Positions 1 through 13,790 of a DNA stretch of 64,000 bases are shown here, in pieces. This DNA comes from Centropus unirufus (Eukaryota; Chordata; Aves; Cuculiformes; Centropidae), in assembly GCA_013397695.1 (NCBI GenBank), contig VYZI01000125.1, positions 1,094,891-1,158,890 on the forward strand, given 5' to 3'. The position numbers and the translations under genes are program-made. The notes beneath the pieces are model-generated. The model was not told the origin of the DNA. It did not search any database and saw nothing but the letters and a program-made list of their open reading frames with translations. How positions within the stretch are numbered: position 1 is the stretch's first letter; each line of letters opens with the position of its first letter.

Positions 1-494
1 CTTCCCCGAGACCTTCAGGAGTGTGGGACAGAGCTCATAACCAATTTCTGAGCAGCAAATTCCTGGCATAGGCTATGGAGAAAATTATTAGGGTTTATTT
101 GCTTCACCAACACAGCTGCGAAAAACTCAGCCACTTCTTTCCTGTCTGAGTCTGTACTGCACCAAAGCCCCAGGGAGGAACAGGGTCTGTGACCTCCCTC
201 CTGCAGGGAATGCACATGCTCTTTCATTCCTCCTCATCCACTAAGTGTAAATGTCTAGCAAAGAAGATACAACTGGACTGATATGCTCTAGCTGTCACCA
301 GCAAGCAGTGAAAAAGTAAAAGGAGCATCTTCATATAAAGACAGTCTTCAAATTTTGCTGCTTTTGATAGGCTTAACCTTTCTGATGAAGTTTCAAGTTG
401 TTCTTGATCTTTTCGGTGCTCTTTTACCATTTTCCAAAATTTCATTCTGACCTACACACCTCAGTCCAGAAGATAAGTTGTAAGCAGTACGCTG

Positions 495-816
495 CCTACA
501 ACCACCTGAAAGGAGGTTGTAGAGAGGTGGGTGCTGGTCTCTTCTCCCAAATGACAAGTGATAGGACAAGGGGGAATGGCATCAAGCTGTGCCAGGGGAG
601 GTTCAGGTTGGAAATTAGGAAGAAGTTTTTCACTGAAGGGGTCATCAGATGCTGGAACAGGCTGCCCGGGGAGGTGGTAGATTCACCATCCCTGGATGTA
701 CTTAAAAGATGGGTAGATGAGGTGCTTAGGGATATGGTTTAGTGGTAGACAGGTACGGTTGGACTCAATGGTCTCACAGGTCTTTTCCAACCTAGTAATT
801 CTGTGACTCTGTGATA
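495..816 (+). mobile_element. CR1 LINE, 5'-truncated 3' end
   Basis: The plus-strand translation reads like the C-terminus of CR1 ORF2: a LKGG motif, SDRTRGNG, then the IRKKFFT...WNRLPGEVVDSPSL block. It is followed by a short 3' UTR with the typical 'ggactcaatggtctcac' and 'cttttccaacct' wording and a terminal ATTCTGTGACTCTGTGAT repeat. Only the last part of the element is present, as is usual for 5'-truncated CR1 insertions. The open frame runs 398-742 and includes some non-CR1 sequence at its start. It is not a host gene. Confidence 0.85.
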
Positions 817-3800
817 AGTACTAAGGTGTTTAATTAAATGATGCCATTTATAATTAAAATTTGAAACCACACTCCTGAGCCCTTAAATGCCTCTTTGCCA
901 GAGATTTTTTGCTAAGATTTTGGGAAATGTTCTCTCTGGAATATCAAAGCATTCTGTTTTCCTGAGTTTCTTTATTTCAACAGAATAGAGGGATTGCAAG
1001 AGTTGTTTTGATGTGAAGTGTGTGACTCTATCAGGAAAGATAATAATGAAGTAATTAAAGAGAAAATGGGTTTTAGCTTGATAATAAGTTGAAGATTTTT
1101 ACCAATAGGTACTAAAGTAAGGCTGGGGACTACAGCTAATAATCAGTAAGTTCTGTTGTTTTCAAGAGAATAAAATCCTAGGTGAAGTGCCTGAAAGTTG
1201 GACTTGGTAATTTTTACCTTGGTCTACCTGGGTCCTGGTCCCGTTGAACTTGGCTGTAATGCTGCAGAGCATTTCAGCTCACCATGGTAATACACTTGCA
1301 GACAAAGAAATAATCAGTGCTTTCTTCCCAGGGAAAGGAGGTTGCCTTTAAGGAGTTTGATCTTCTGCCACTTCACAAAATGTTCTTGATGAGAAGTGTT
1401 CATGTAACTAAACCTGTCTAAGAGTTGCACTGCTGGGCTAATAACATCTGTCATTATTCAGTTCCCTAAATACAGCAGTAAGTTACATTGTGGGACCATT
1501 TACACTGAACATTCATACTCAAGGATGTGACGTGGTCTTTTTCAATAATAATGTTACATGAAGGCAGTGCAATCTTAAGGGAAAGCAATTTATATTAGGG
1601 CAATACTCTACCTTATCTCTTGTTTCATTTAAACAGGGTTCCTCTTAACTGAACCTCTCATTACAAACCTATCTGAGGGAATCACTATGATAATCCCTGC
1701 TTATTTCCAGGAAGAAAGGTTAATAGTTCTAATTGGAAAGAGGCTCACTAAGGTATTTTAAATCAACTGTCTTTGTTAATAAAGGCTTCTTGGATATTTT
1801 AAACTTTTTATTTGTTTATATGGAAACCCTTTGTTCCTCATTTAAATTCCCCTTGAGAAAGTAGAGGTATCACAAATGTTGAGAGTGTGTAGGAAAGATG
1901 GTAGTTTCTGAAGCTCAAGCAGAACTTATGAAGGTTTACAGGCTCATTTTCCTCCCCTAAAAGAGTATTCATGTGAAAAACATTATGTTTCACTTTTCCC
2001 AGCTAGCTTTGTGTTTTACTTGTACATGTAAAGATGGCATGTGTAGTATTCTCAGAGTGATCTTGATGTTTTTAGTTACCAAAACCAGATTTCAAAGGAA
2101 TTTCAAAGGAAACGATGCTTTCATTTGAAAGAGTCAGTCTTGCAGTTCCTAAATTTCTGGTATGTGTCTGGAACTAGTTTTGTTGCAGATGCTATTGTTT
2201 TTTTAGTCATTGGCCAGCTTCATGGATACAACCAACAAAGTTACCCAGATAATGATGTTCATCATTCAACCAGTACAATCAGTTCCTGCATCCATAGAAA
2301 ATCATGGGAGTCACAACTGAGGTTAAATTAACAGCTGGGAATAGCTGTAAAAGTGAGATATATTCCCACTTTCTAAGCAACAGATTGCTTTTAGGGGGCA
2401 AACATATTGTGGATAGATCCTGTTGCATATTGCTATGAGAACTGTGGAGCAGAAGGGCAGTGATACACCTTGCTACAAGATCTGTGGGGCAGAAAGGCAA
2501 TGGTGCTCCATCCTCTGTCTTTAGCTGCCCAAGGGTGGTGAGGGAGCCTTATCCACAGATCAATCTTCAAGTACAGATGTGGAATTTGCCTTAGATTTCC
2601 TATAGGAATAGTACCTGCGAGAGAAGATGTTAGGATACTACTCTAATATGTGAGGTCTTTGATCTTCTTTGACAGAAACTGCTGCTGAAATGCAAATGAT
2701 TTATTAATTACAGCACTGCACCTCATGGGGGAAGAGAATTAGGTTGTGCTGCAATTTATGAGTCCAGCAAAAAAATCTCAAGAAACTTGACAAAAACTGG
2801 GGAACCTGGGAAAACAGTGAGTACTCAGGCCCAGATTTTGCAGAGCAATTAAGCAGCCACTTTATTAGCCAGACAAAGGAATTGCCTCCCTGTGAAGGTA
2901 TTGCATGTTTCCAGGGACAGAAAGAGAGCAAAAGAATCAAAGAATGAGAAAGGAAAATCTTCTTGAAAAGAAAAGGTACGAATTCTCCAAAGAGAGAACT
3001 GATGATTCTTCTTGGGTATGGTTTTGTCTCCTGGTAACAAGAGGTTAGCTTGTCTTGGATTTGGCAGTTTTGTTTGGGTGCAATTAGCCTGTCAGCCAGA
3101 CTCGTCCCCTTGTCAGGTTCTAAAGTTGCAGAACTTTACAGTTTTAAATTAAGTATTTTATTGCATTCATAAAAATTGTATTGAGGAAGTGTTTTCCAGC
3201 AAAACAATTATAATTATATTTTTTAAAAAAACACTAAACTTTTGTTATACAATGAAAAACATCACTTGTGCACTCCGGGAAGCCTGGTTAAAAGGCTGTC
3301 GCTGTTGGTGGAACGCTGGCACTACCCTCTACCTTTGCAATTAAGTTAACGTGGTGTGAACAACTCTTTCATGTTCTTTTTGCACCCCTTGTCACTTCTG
3401 TGAAATATGCAGAGTCATTTTTCTCCCTGTAGTCCACAGTCAATGAACACCCATTGTGGGTGGTGCTCTTTATTCATTATTTCAAGTAATGCTATAGCAC
3501 ACAGTTCAACGTGAATGTGAGGATATGTTTAGGATACTATAGCAGTGAAAAAAGTGAAATACTGCTATTTGCAAAATTGGCCAGAAGGAAAATTTCCAGG
3601 TTTATGTATTTATTTATTCATACTTCCTAGAGAGCAGAATTCTATCATATTTTCCTACACAGATGCACTTTGGGAAAAGATAGGAATGTTTTCTTGCACT
3701 ATCAAGCTATTTGCTTTTCTAACATGGTAAGGTAATGAATTCCATCAAGGGCAACTTCATTAGTGATCAAGATTTGTCCGAACATCTCTTTTCTCCTGTG

Positions 3801-6800
3801 AAAATTCATATACAGCTTTTATTTTAGAAATCTTTTAAAAATATCTAAGTAGGAATTAATCCTTTTTTTTTCAGCTTCTGGTGTATATTGTTTCCGTACC
3901 TTTGCACGTCATGAGATTTGCTATGAAAAGTTCCCTTCCAGCTGCTTTCAATGTACACGTGCAGTCCTATAGCCTTTTTGTGCAGAGCCAAGCCATCAGG
4001 AAGAGGAGCATGGCCACCTACTTTGACACAGTGATATTATGATGCAGGGTCTGTCCTTCCCTGAAGGAACATCTGGGTTTTGCTCTCAGTGCAGAGTGAA
4101 GGTTAGGTACTTCATCTTTGTTTGTCCCTTGTGGTTTACATCCTTTGTAGGGAAGCCAGCAGAGCTGTGGAATGTTACTAATTGGCTTCAGAATGCACTG
4201 CGTTCTCCAAACTTAAACTATAGCTTTACTGCATCACTAAGGAAAGTCAGACTGGTAAGGAATATGTTTTAGAGGAAGGCAGGTGTTAGCAACTACCTGC
4301 AGTCAGTGAAGATACCTTAGTAGTTTCTACAAGAACAAGGACACGAGTTTAGCTTTTGGATCAAGTTCCACCTTGGGCAATTACTTCAGCCTTCCCCTTT
4401 CATACTTTGCCTGTGCAATTTCAACTGATGACGAGTTTTTTGCATTCCCCAAAGAGTCACTGTGCTGACTTGCTAGCACACTGCAATTATTGCTTCCCAC
4501 CCCAGTACTGGCAGCACTTCAGGGGTGGTTGAGTAATCTGTTTATGTAGGCTCAGGATGTATTACCGTCTTTCTGATGAAAGATGTAATACCAAAAGCAA
4601 TTTTACTGTGACAACTGATTTTTTTTTTTAAGTTTGATTGGTTGTCAGAGCCTGTACCTAATGCTTATGTTACTGTGATTGCTCTTCTTACAGCATGCCA
4701 GGCCAAAATAAAGGGAGAGAGTAGAACATAATCAAAAAGTCACTTGAAAAAGAATTGCCTCTTCCTTGTAAAGAATGTGGAAAATCAAATGCATCATAGA
4801 TTTTCCTTTGAGCTCTGGTGTCGGATCTTGGGTAAAAGTGACTACAGAGGGGGGAGAACTACTGTTTCCTTTTTCTTCCATTTGCAAAGAATATGGAGAT
4901 TAATATGCATTTATATTAGCATTTTCTCCTGTATTAAAAATAGAGATTTTTATCTGCCCTGTAAGGCACTTATTCTGAGTAGCTCAGCTTATGTCCTCTC
5001 CAGAAGAGAGTGGCAAAAAATGTTTACAAATTTATTTCAAAAATGTTTGGATTTTGTATCTTCCATTGGATCTTCCATGTATCATTAACTATTTGAAGTA
5101 AGAGAACAGGTACAAAATTCCAATAGCATTACTCAATAAATATCATTTCAAACCCTCAAAAGTTCTTTAAGAAAACTAGAGATAACCAAGCATTTCTTTA
5201 CCTTATATTTCTGAGATGAAAAGCAAATGACAGCATGGAAATACTGATCACCTCTCTTTTTAGGCCTTTTTACATACCAATGAAAAGAAAAGTAAATGGG
5301 ATTAGCAGTAATTGTTTTAAAATGAGATTCTTCCCCTTTTTTTTTAAATGTCAACTTACGCCATTGTTTAAAGTAATTTAGATAATGCAAAAATATGCAT
5401 ACACTGCCACATCAATTTATATTTACAATAGACACGTGAAATCTAGTGAAATTTTATCTAAGATTGAAAAAAGTATAATGAGAGTAGGATTTGGTTCTGT
5501 GACTGTAGTAACTAGTTACCTAAATTGGGCCTTTATTTCTACTCTTGAAAAAAAGTCAGAACTCACTATAATATGTTGAGATGGAGGGAAGCCAGCTGGC
5601 ATGTCCGTATCAATCCATTTACTAAATAAATGCAGGATTATTAAATAATTTTCTGCAAATACAAAATCATAATTATTTAATTATCTTCTGCTCTTTGCCA
5701 AGTCAGTAAGCCTGTTGTGAATATGCCTTATTCCACTCCATGCAAAATGCTGACTGAATATTTTCCTACAGTGATACTTAACAGTCACACTCACCTAACT
5801 GCCCCTTGATGTCTAAAAGACAAGATAAAAGGCTATTTGAGCTCCACAATATTCAAGATAATGCTAAGCAGATTTTAAGTCCTGCAGTGTTTTACTTCTT
5901 AAGCGCTACGTGAGAGAGAGTTACAAGAACCCACCCAGTAACTTCTCAGTGGTTTTCATGTATTCATCATCTCCGCTGTGTTTCCCCCTTGGCTTTTTCA
6001 CAGATACAGCCTTCAAAAACCCAGTATGTCATGTGAATTGCTGGGAAAAAACAGCCTTTTTTTAATTTTATACTTTTCCCTCGATATATTTTTTGTAGAG
6101 GAGGGGTGGAATTGCAGGGGTAACTTCTCACTCTGCATTGTTCTATTTCTTGCCTTCATGTATAATCGTATATTTCTGTGGATGGTGTCAGTTTGCATGG
6201 TTCTTATTTTGCATATTATTATGCATAGTTATTATTATTTCAGATACTACAAAGCAGTCTGGAAATCCGGCCCATATTCATGTGCATGTCTGGACTGTGA
6301 ATGAGCTAGTACCTTTGAAGCTTAGAACTACTACAGCATTGATATCTCATTCATTTTCTGCCAGTACCGATTAAATAAACAACAATCATGAAAAAGAAAG
6401 GCAACTACCTTCTGCAGTTCCCCAAATAAGTCCCATCCTGAAAGCAAAGAGAGACTCTCTAGAAGTCTGATGTTCATGAGCTTTTAGTTTCTTAAAGTCT
6501 GCAATTATATCTGAAGGGTTTTGGGGAACAGAAGAGTTAGTGTACTCAGTCTAGGGATCTGAACATCTCTGAATGTATGTTCAGATTCAAAGCTTTGATA
6601 GATGTCAATGGGAGAGGTATGTGAAATATTTCAGAACTGAGACTTGAGTTCATAGTAAGTTCCTGTCAATCTGCATAGCTTTCAATATGAAGAAATATAC
6701 TCTTCCCAATAAAACAAAGATTTTTGTGAATCTTTGCATAAACTTGAAGCATAACAAGCCTTTGCCATTTAATTTAAGAAAAAAAAAAAAAGATTAACTA

Positions 6801-7105
6801 ATGTATATTTTAGCTTGTTTTCTGTTTAGAAGGTCTCTTTGCTTCCTGGTCCCATTTCCCATTACTATTTCAGTCCAGTCATACAAGGGTGCCTGAAATT
6901 TTAGGAGGAACTTAAATCTTGTCCTTTTTATATTCTAACCTCAGTCAGTTATCAGCTGTGTTAGTTACTGTATCTGTAATTGGGAGAGGGATTTCCTAAA
7001 CTTCTGATTTATTGGCTTGCAAAATATATGGCTACCTCCATTGACCTGAAATTACCTAGACCTTCGATTCTCAAGCAATTAGGTCTTTAGATTAGCAGTG
7101 ACCAC

Positions 7106-7130
7106 CATTTTGAGGCTTGACCTCAAAATG
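7106..7130. repeat. Inverted repeat, 10-bp arms
   Basis: The arms CATTTTGAGG and CCTCAAAATG are perfect reverse complements separated by CTTGA. It lies in plain intron sequence and has no attached gene or U-tract. Confidence 0.7.
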
Positions 7131-8399
7131 CAGATGAATTGTACAGCATATAATGCAAATATGTTTTCATATTGTAGTGGCTGTGAGAATTGCTAGGGCA
7201 AACAACATCACAAATTAGTTCGAAAGAAAAACTGAAGAAAGTGTATACTGTTACCCAAAATTAAATCCAATGGGAAAACGCAGTGCAACGGAGACGTTAC
7301 TGTGGGGAGAACTCATGGCAGAAATCCCTGTTAAAGGAAGGATCTGTCTTATGACAAAGAAATAGCCCACACGTAAGAATTAAGTGACGTGATCCTAATT
7401 AACTATTTACAATATCAGGCCTATCCCAAGTCTCACCAACTCTAGGAGATTTCCGTGCAGAAGTTGTTATCTGTCATTGTGGCAGAAAGACATTCAGGAA
7501 ACTGCTTCCTGAAATTATACATTTGTATCGTGTCACAGATAGATCAGCGAGGAGGAGTAGCAGTAGTGGTACCCATTTACAGGAGGTAGTTGATACTTTA
7601 AAGATCCTTGAAGGACTTGTTTCCTATGCCAAGCCATACTATTTGTTACTCACACTGTGTGTAGGAACTTTCACTGATGATGTCATAACTCCCCCATCAA
7701 ATTGCTTGTTCTGCTGCATGACTCGTTGAATTATTCACTTAAGTCTCGTAATCATGAACTGGGCTTAAACCTGGCTTAATTAAAATTTGCACTGGCTGAG
7801 ATTGAAGCTATTTTCATTTCTAAGCATTTAAGCATGTTCTGCCCTACAGATTAATAACCACCCGATTGTCACGACGGTGTTCAACAGTGTTGCTGAAAGA
7901 ACAAGAGTGGTCTGAAGCCTTTAAGATGCACGTGACGTGCTGCAGTGTTACTGCAGTGCAAGGAAAGGCTCAGATTTGAGAAGAAACATTACTTCAGTTG
8001 ATTTCAGTTGGAATGAAGTGGTGTGCTTTTGTTTGTGAGAAAGGTTAGCATAAGGTTGGGAGTGTGGCTTTTAAGGCTTTTACTATTTCAGTGAAAAAAG
8101 CAATAGAGCTTGTTGGGTCTCCAAGTGTATACAATAGCAGTTAGTGGTATCAACATGATTCATCGGGATGGCATGTCTCTGCATGCTCCAGCACTTTTAA
8201 ATTTTATTAAATAAAAATCATGGACTAGGCTGGAAGATATCTGGAAGATATTTGGTCCGATTTTCACTCCGAGTGTCATCTCTGGAAGTACTGTAGGTTT
8301 CCCAATTAACTTTTAAATAGTATAAGGGATGGATATGGAGACACTGGGAAAAAGGTTCCAGCGTCAGACTGTGCTTACAGTAGGGATTTATTATGCTTT

Positions 8400-8700
8400 T
8401 GTCTGATCAGAATTTCCCTTACTGCAACTTGTCCGTTGCCTCTTGTCCTTTCTCCTTGGTGCTCCAGTAACAAACTGCGTCTGCCTCTGCTCTGCTCACG
8501 CATTAGGTAGTGACTGACAGCTATTAGATTTTTCCTTGGTCTTTGCTCTCAAGGCTGAGAAGACCCATTTCCCTGGGGCCCCTCTTGCTCATCATGTTCA
8601 GCCGTCATGGTGGGTCATTGCTGGACTTGCTCTGGTTAGCCTCTTTCTGGTAGCAGGGACCCCCAAACTGGACACACTGGTATTTATCTCCACTGGTATT
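8400..8700 (-). mobile_element. CR1 LINE fragment, minus strand
   Basis: Read on the minus strand, this matches the last third of CR1. The 'cccccaaactggacacac' phrase, the 'ctcaaggctgagaagaccca' phrase and the 'acttgtccgttgcctcttgtcc' phrase appear in the order expected for an antisense CR1 and are spaced as in the family. The copy is well diverged and its limits are approximate. The plus-strand open frame across it (8536-8814) is an antisense by-product. Confidence 0.7.
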
Positions 8701-9270
8701 TATCTATTGATATGTAACAGTAGGAGGTCTATGGTTTGGAATGAATTGGAAAGATTCTCAGTAAAACTTGATCTTTCCTCAGTGGTATTAGAGCATCCCT
8801 CAGACTTTTATTAATATGTAGTGCTGTAGTATGCAGGTGTGCATCACCATTTTATTTAGCATTCTGAAGTAAAATATAGACACTGCATCCTGCTCAGTGA
8901 GAGGATGGGAGATGTGCAGTCTGCAGTTTGACCAACAAAAAGAAGAAAATTTGCAAGCCAGATGCATTTTTAATTGTATCTTTATTTGTTTAATTGCCTG
9001 CTAAGCATACTCTTTAACAAATATGTACAACTCGGATTAAAAGCAAGAGGGTTCATCTTGAATTAACCTACTTATTGGGTAATAAGCAATAGTGGCTTGG
9101 AAAGGTACAATAAATGGGTAAGACAGCAGGTGACCTTACTTTAGGTTTTTCCTTGTTACGTGGCTGTTGTAAACTCCTCACTGAACATTGGGCTGAGTCA
9201 TAGTGGGATGTGCTAGCTTATTTTCACACAAACAAATGAGCTTTCCATTCCATTATCCTTGAACTCAGAA

Positions 9271-9310
9271 GGTTCTCACTCAGTGAGAACCAAACACTCA
9301 GTGTTTGGTT
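9271..9310. repeat. Two overlapping palindromes with shared core
   Basis: The first palindrome (9271-9291) has 10-bp arms GGTTCTCACT/AGTGAGAACC around one C. The second (9288-9310) has 11-bp arms AACCAAACACT/AGTGTTTGGTT around one C. They overlap by four bases and both have CACTCAGTG at the centre. All arm bases pair perfectly. Confidence 0.9.
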
Positions 9311-10967
9311 GCTCAATCAGTAGAAATCCACTAATATCCTGAGGCTCGAACATCCATAAGTTAGTCCATTAAATCATTTTTATTATCTTAATAAGCTGCC
9401 AGGATACTTGTTTGGTGTTTAACAATCTATCTGAATAATGGCATTGAAATCTTGGAAATATAATTCTGATATCAGTCATTCAGTTTGCTTGAGAGAGGAA
9501 ATCTTCTTTCACAAATGCTTCTCGCTTTCCCTCAATGCTTCTCACTTTCCTGTCATGTTTCAGAATGCAGCAACTTAGCTCTCAGTTTAGCTTAGTCAAA
9601 CTTTAAAAAGTTTGTTTCTTCATAAAAGCATAATTTGGGGAATCTTATTTTTTAATGCTGACCAATTGCTTCTTGATAGTGAGGCAGAAAAGGCAGAGAT
9701 TTGATGATGCTGTCATCTTGGAAGAGCACACAGTGGCTGTATGAGGGCAGCGTCATTACACGCAACCAGTAATGCGGTCCTTGTTACACAGTTGAGGTGC
9801 AGGTTGAAGTGCCAGCCAGCCCTAGAGTAAAAACATGACATAATGCAAAGGAGTTCAGTTGTAAAATAGTAAATCAGGATTTTTATTTTTGTCTACTTTG
9901 TCCTTCCTCCCTCTGAGAGGTTCATTAGTCTCCAGTGAAAGATGCAGTTTGATTCTTCCCTTTTTAAGAACTGTGTCAAGGGGATAATTCTAGCCACTTT
10001 TCCTGCAGTCACTCGAACACCTGTTTCTTGTTCATTTATCTGCCAAAGAATATTAGTTCAGGGTAACACCTACTGATTTTATGTACTACTGCTGTGGGGA
10101 TTTTACCTCCATAGTAATAAAGGTGAATACCATCAGTGACTTTTCTGTAAGCCTTAACCAGAATTGTATGTAACAAAACCACAAGATGCATGGCTTGTAT
10201 AATAATTTTGCTTTAACATTAACCTAAATTTCAGGTGCCAGCATGTGTAACTGTCAGGTTTCTTCACAGTGTATTCATCTGCAATGTACACTACCCTCAT
10301 ATTTTGTGAGCCTGCCCTTTGCTATGGCAAATCTCGTGGTTAACTAGTTTTATGGAACCTTGCAATATTTGCAGAGTATCAGTGTCATCTTTTCCTGCTG
10401 CTTATTCCTCATTTGCAATTATAATAATCCATGATATTTCAACCATCTCCACAGCAACTAATTATGAAGGCAGAAATAGACTGACATCTATTGCTATTAT
10501 ACAACAGAAATAAGTGAACTTCCACAAAAATAAATAATCCAAATCTTACTGATGTAAAAAAAGACCAGGATAAAGTTGGAATAGAAGAATATTTAGGTAC
10601 AGTTAATCATTAAATTGTATTATTTCTTCACTTACTGCTTCATGAATATTTTAATGTATTTATAACAACACAATGGAAATATTTTTCAGAAAAATGTTCC
10701 AAGATAGCGTCAACTTTCATCAAGCTTTTAATTGCCCATGGAGCAAGGATTTGCAGCCTCTCTATGGTTCTTCTGTGGAGCATTAGTCAAAATCTGCAGG
10801 ACAGCATGACTGTTCTTTTTGTTGGAACCCTATGTACAGTCAGGTTATTACCCAAGACTGGGCAGAATTTCAGATTTCAGGTTTTCATTTCACCAGGCAC
10901 TTCTCATCCAGAAAAGGGATGGTCAGAAAGCAATCAATAATAATTAAGATTTGTCCAACATGAAATA

Positions 10968-11255
10968 TTAGAATCAGGAAATGGTTGGGGTTGGAAACGA
11001 CCTTAGAGATCATCTAGTTCCACGTCCCCAAACATGGACAGAGACACCTTCCATGGGATCAGGTTGTTCCAAGCCCTATCCAGCTGGGTCTTGAACACCT
11101 CCAGGGATGAGGCATCTAAAGCTTCTCTGGGAAAGCTGTGCCAGTGCCTCACTACCCTCATAGCAAAGCATTTCTGCCTTATATCTAATGTAAATATACC
11201 CTTTTTCAGTTTAAAGCCATTAATGCCTTGTCCTGTCTATATAGCACTTCCTAGA
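10968..11255 (-). mobile_element. CR1 LINE 3' end, minus strand
   Basis: The plus strand begins 'agaatcaggaaatggttggggttgga', the reverse complement of a CR1 3' terminus. It continues through 'ttccaagccctatccagctgggtcttgaacacctccaggga' and 'ctctgggaaagctgtgccagtgcctcactaccctca', which correspond to the antisense of the CR1 ORF2 C-terminus. The element is truncated at its 5' end. A plus-strand frame here (11034-11312) is only an antisense reading. Confidence 0.9.
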
Positions 11256-13189
11256 TCTGAAAAAAGAAAAAAAAAAACAAAAGCAATAAAAATGAGTCTC
11301 AGCTTTCCCTGAAATTGATGAATGGAAAATCCTGAACACCACACTGAAAAAAAAGGTTCTAAGCCTACCACATTAGCTAGTAAGCTACTTTTGCAACCAA
11401 CACTACACATGCCATGGAACCTGAAACCATTTTTGTAGTTCTAGATGCCACGATGTTCAAATCTGTATTACTTAACCAATACAATTTAATCACACATGAA
11501 AAATCCCTTGACGTGCATCATAAGGAGATGAAGTTCAAATTGTTTTCAAAGGCAAATTAGATGCCTTTGCACATTTCTCAGCGATTAGATAACTGAACTG
11601 TGTATAGCTTTGTCTCTTGGGGTAGAGGGTGTTTTCTCCTGTTTCATTATTTTCATCCTTTAAGGCGAAATACACTCAAGGACAGAAATAGTAGGTCAAA
11701 CAAAAGTCCATGTAGGTCAATATCTTTTCTTGCAGTCAACAGTTAACGTTTAGTAATAAAGATGTGCAAGAAGCAGGGTATGTATTTATTTCTCCCTTCA
11801 CAAAACAAATAAGATCCCAGCACTCAGAAATTCATATGCTAAAAGCTGCATCCAAGTTAAGGAGACTCATGCATTTATCCTCTACCGCTTTGTGTCATTT
11901 GAATCCAATTACACTTTTGACCTTAGTGAATATCTCTTGCAGTTACATCCACAGTGATAAAAAACATTGTACACCATAAAAGCACCTTTTTTGAGTTGCA
12001 CCTTGATCATTTTGTTTAGTACCTTCTAATTTTTGCATTTTTTAAGAGTCAATGACTATTCATGAGTTACCGATGCCTGTTTTATTCCCCATCAGTTGCT
12101 CATTTCCCTGGGTGAATATCTATGTTTTGTAGTTTGCTGTGATGGTGTTTGCTCTAGTGTGGTCCATGGTCCTGAGTGCAGGCAGGGCAGAGTAACTTGT
12201 GCCTCTCTGTGCTGCTGTTGCCCCAGATGTGGAGCACTGGGTCGTGACCTTGCTACGTGAGAGCAGGAGCTCACACGACTGTCGAAGGCCACCCCATCCA
12301 TTTAGAAGGCAACAGCCATTCTGGCATAACTTTTGTCTTGTCTCTGTGTTGCAAAGAGTGTGAGGGCTGTGGAGATGCTTTGAAGGGCTATGCTAGGCCA
12401 AGGGACTCCTAAGTATTGTAGCTCCCACCACAGAGTATGTAGAACACATGTACTGATCTTGGTCATCCTGTTTTGTGACCTGATGTTCCTTAGAGAGAAC
12501 TGTCTGGTTCATGCAGAGCACAGCCTAGGTGACAGTTTACCATGTGATTTTGTGAACACCAGGATCCCAGGACCTTGGTAGAAAAGATAACAAAAAATAT
12601 AGCTTCACCATATAGCTTATTCCTGTACATGATAACCAGCCCTTTAAGCATTCTTCTTCATTGTTTCCCATAGTTAATTTGTCTGCCATGTCTTTCTGGA
12701 AATGGATAACCAGAGCTCTGTTATTTGTAGACTAGGACAAGGGTACTATATTTATTTTCTAATAATGCCTAATTTCTGTCTTCCTTTTTACTGCCCCAAA
12801 CATTAAGATAATGTTTTCAGAGAATTCTCTGAAGATTTTCCAAGTGCTTTCTCCTGAGTGGGAATGACTAATTTAGATGTTATTACGTGTGTATAGTTAG
12901 GGCTGCCTTTTCCCAAGCGTCTATTTTGCTCTTATCAATGTTGAATTTTGTCACACATTTAATATCATAAGATCTTATGTAGCACTTTGCAGTCAGCCTT
13001 AGTTTTAACTTCAATCAGCAGTTTTTGTTATCTCCTCTATTCTAGAATGTGTCTTTGTGAAGAAGAGAGCAGGTCCTACCTCATGCTTGTGGTTTATATA
13101 TAGGGTATTTCTCTTCACTTTCTACATGTGGTTAATCCCGTAAAGAATGCTCACTCTTATTTCACACAGTCCTAATTGTTTTAATGACC

Positions 13190-13362
13190 TCAGCAAGGTG
13201 GTCAAACCCAGGAGCAGGCTTCCTAGGGAGGTAGTCAAAGCCTGTCAGTGTTTATGAGGTATGTATTTGGACCATGCCCATGTTTTAACTTGGTCAGCCC
13301 TGATATGGTCTGGCAGTTGGACTAGGTCATCAATGTAGGTCCCTTCCAACTGAAATCCATGT
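13190..13362 (+). mobile_element. CR1 LINE 3' end, plus strand
   Basis: It contains the CR1 wording 'cctagggaggtagtcaaagcctgtcagtgttta', 'cttggtcagccctgatatggtctggcagttggactaggtcatc' and 'ggtcccttccaactgaa', in the order of a CR1 subfamily 3' end. The usual ATTCTAT-type tail is degraded. The 5' boundary is approximate. Confidence 0.75.
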
Positions 13363-13469
13363 TTTCCTTTGCATTCCCCTAACAAACAGGTTTTGCAACT
13401 CTAAAGGCACTGATGTGGAACAGAACATCTTCATTCATCAACTTCCATGAATTTCCCACATCAAGCCCA

Positions 13470-13790
13470 GGATGAATCTTCTCTCATCTCTTCTCATTTC
13501 TAGGTCTTCTACTATCATTTCTCCTAGGCTGGTGGTATGGAAACCAGGCTTAATGGTCTGTAATTCCCAGTTGACTTTTGGACTCTTGAAAATATCAATG
13601 TTCTATTTGCCACCTCCCACTTTTTTATCTTATATAGGTTATATGCCATGCTTAATAGTTCATATGTGATTTCCTGAGAAAATCTGTGAAGAAAACTGTC
13701 TAATCTTGGCACTTTACCACTATTCGTTTTATTGATTACTTTTAAAAGTTCTCCAAGTGACACACATTTAAAGACTTTCACAGCTCCTTG
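13470..13790 (-). mobile_element. Old LINE reverse-transcriptase fragment (CR1-like)
   Basis: A minus-strand frame of about 85 codons (13781 down to 13527) carries an early reverse-transcriptase segment. A SQEITYELLSM stretch is followed by an EVANRTLIFSR stretch and then GNYRPLSLVSI, the conserved block of CR1/L2-type LINE reverse transcriptases. After the stop, another frame continues with further RT-like residues, so the copy is frameshifted. It is much more diverged than the plain CR1 copies in the window. The exact LINE family is uncertain. Confidence 0.5.

Noticed and set aside
398..742. Plus-strand 114-codon frame as a host gene
   Set aside because: Most of it is the CR1 ORF2 C-terminus.
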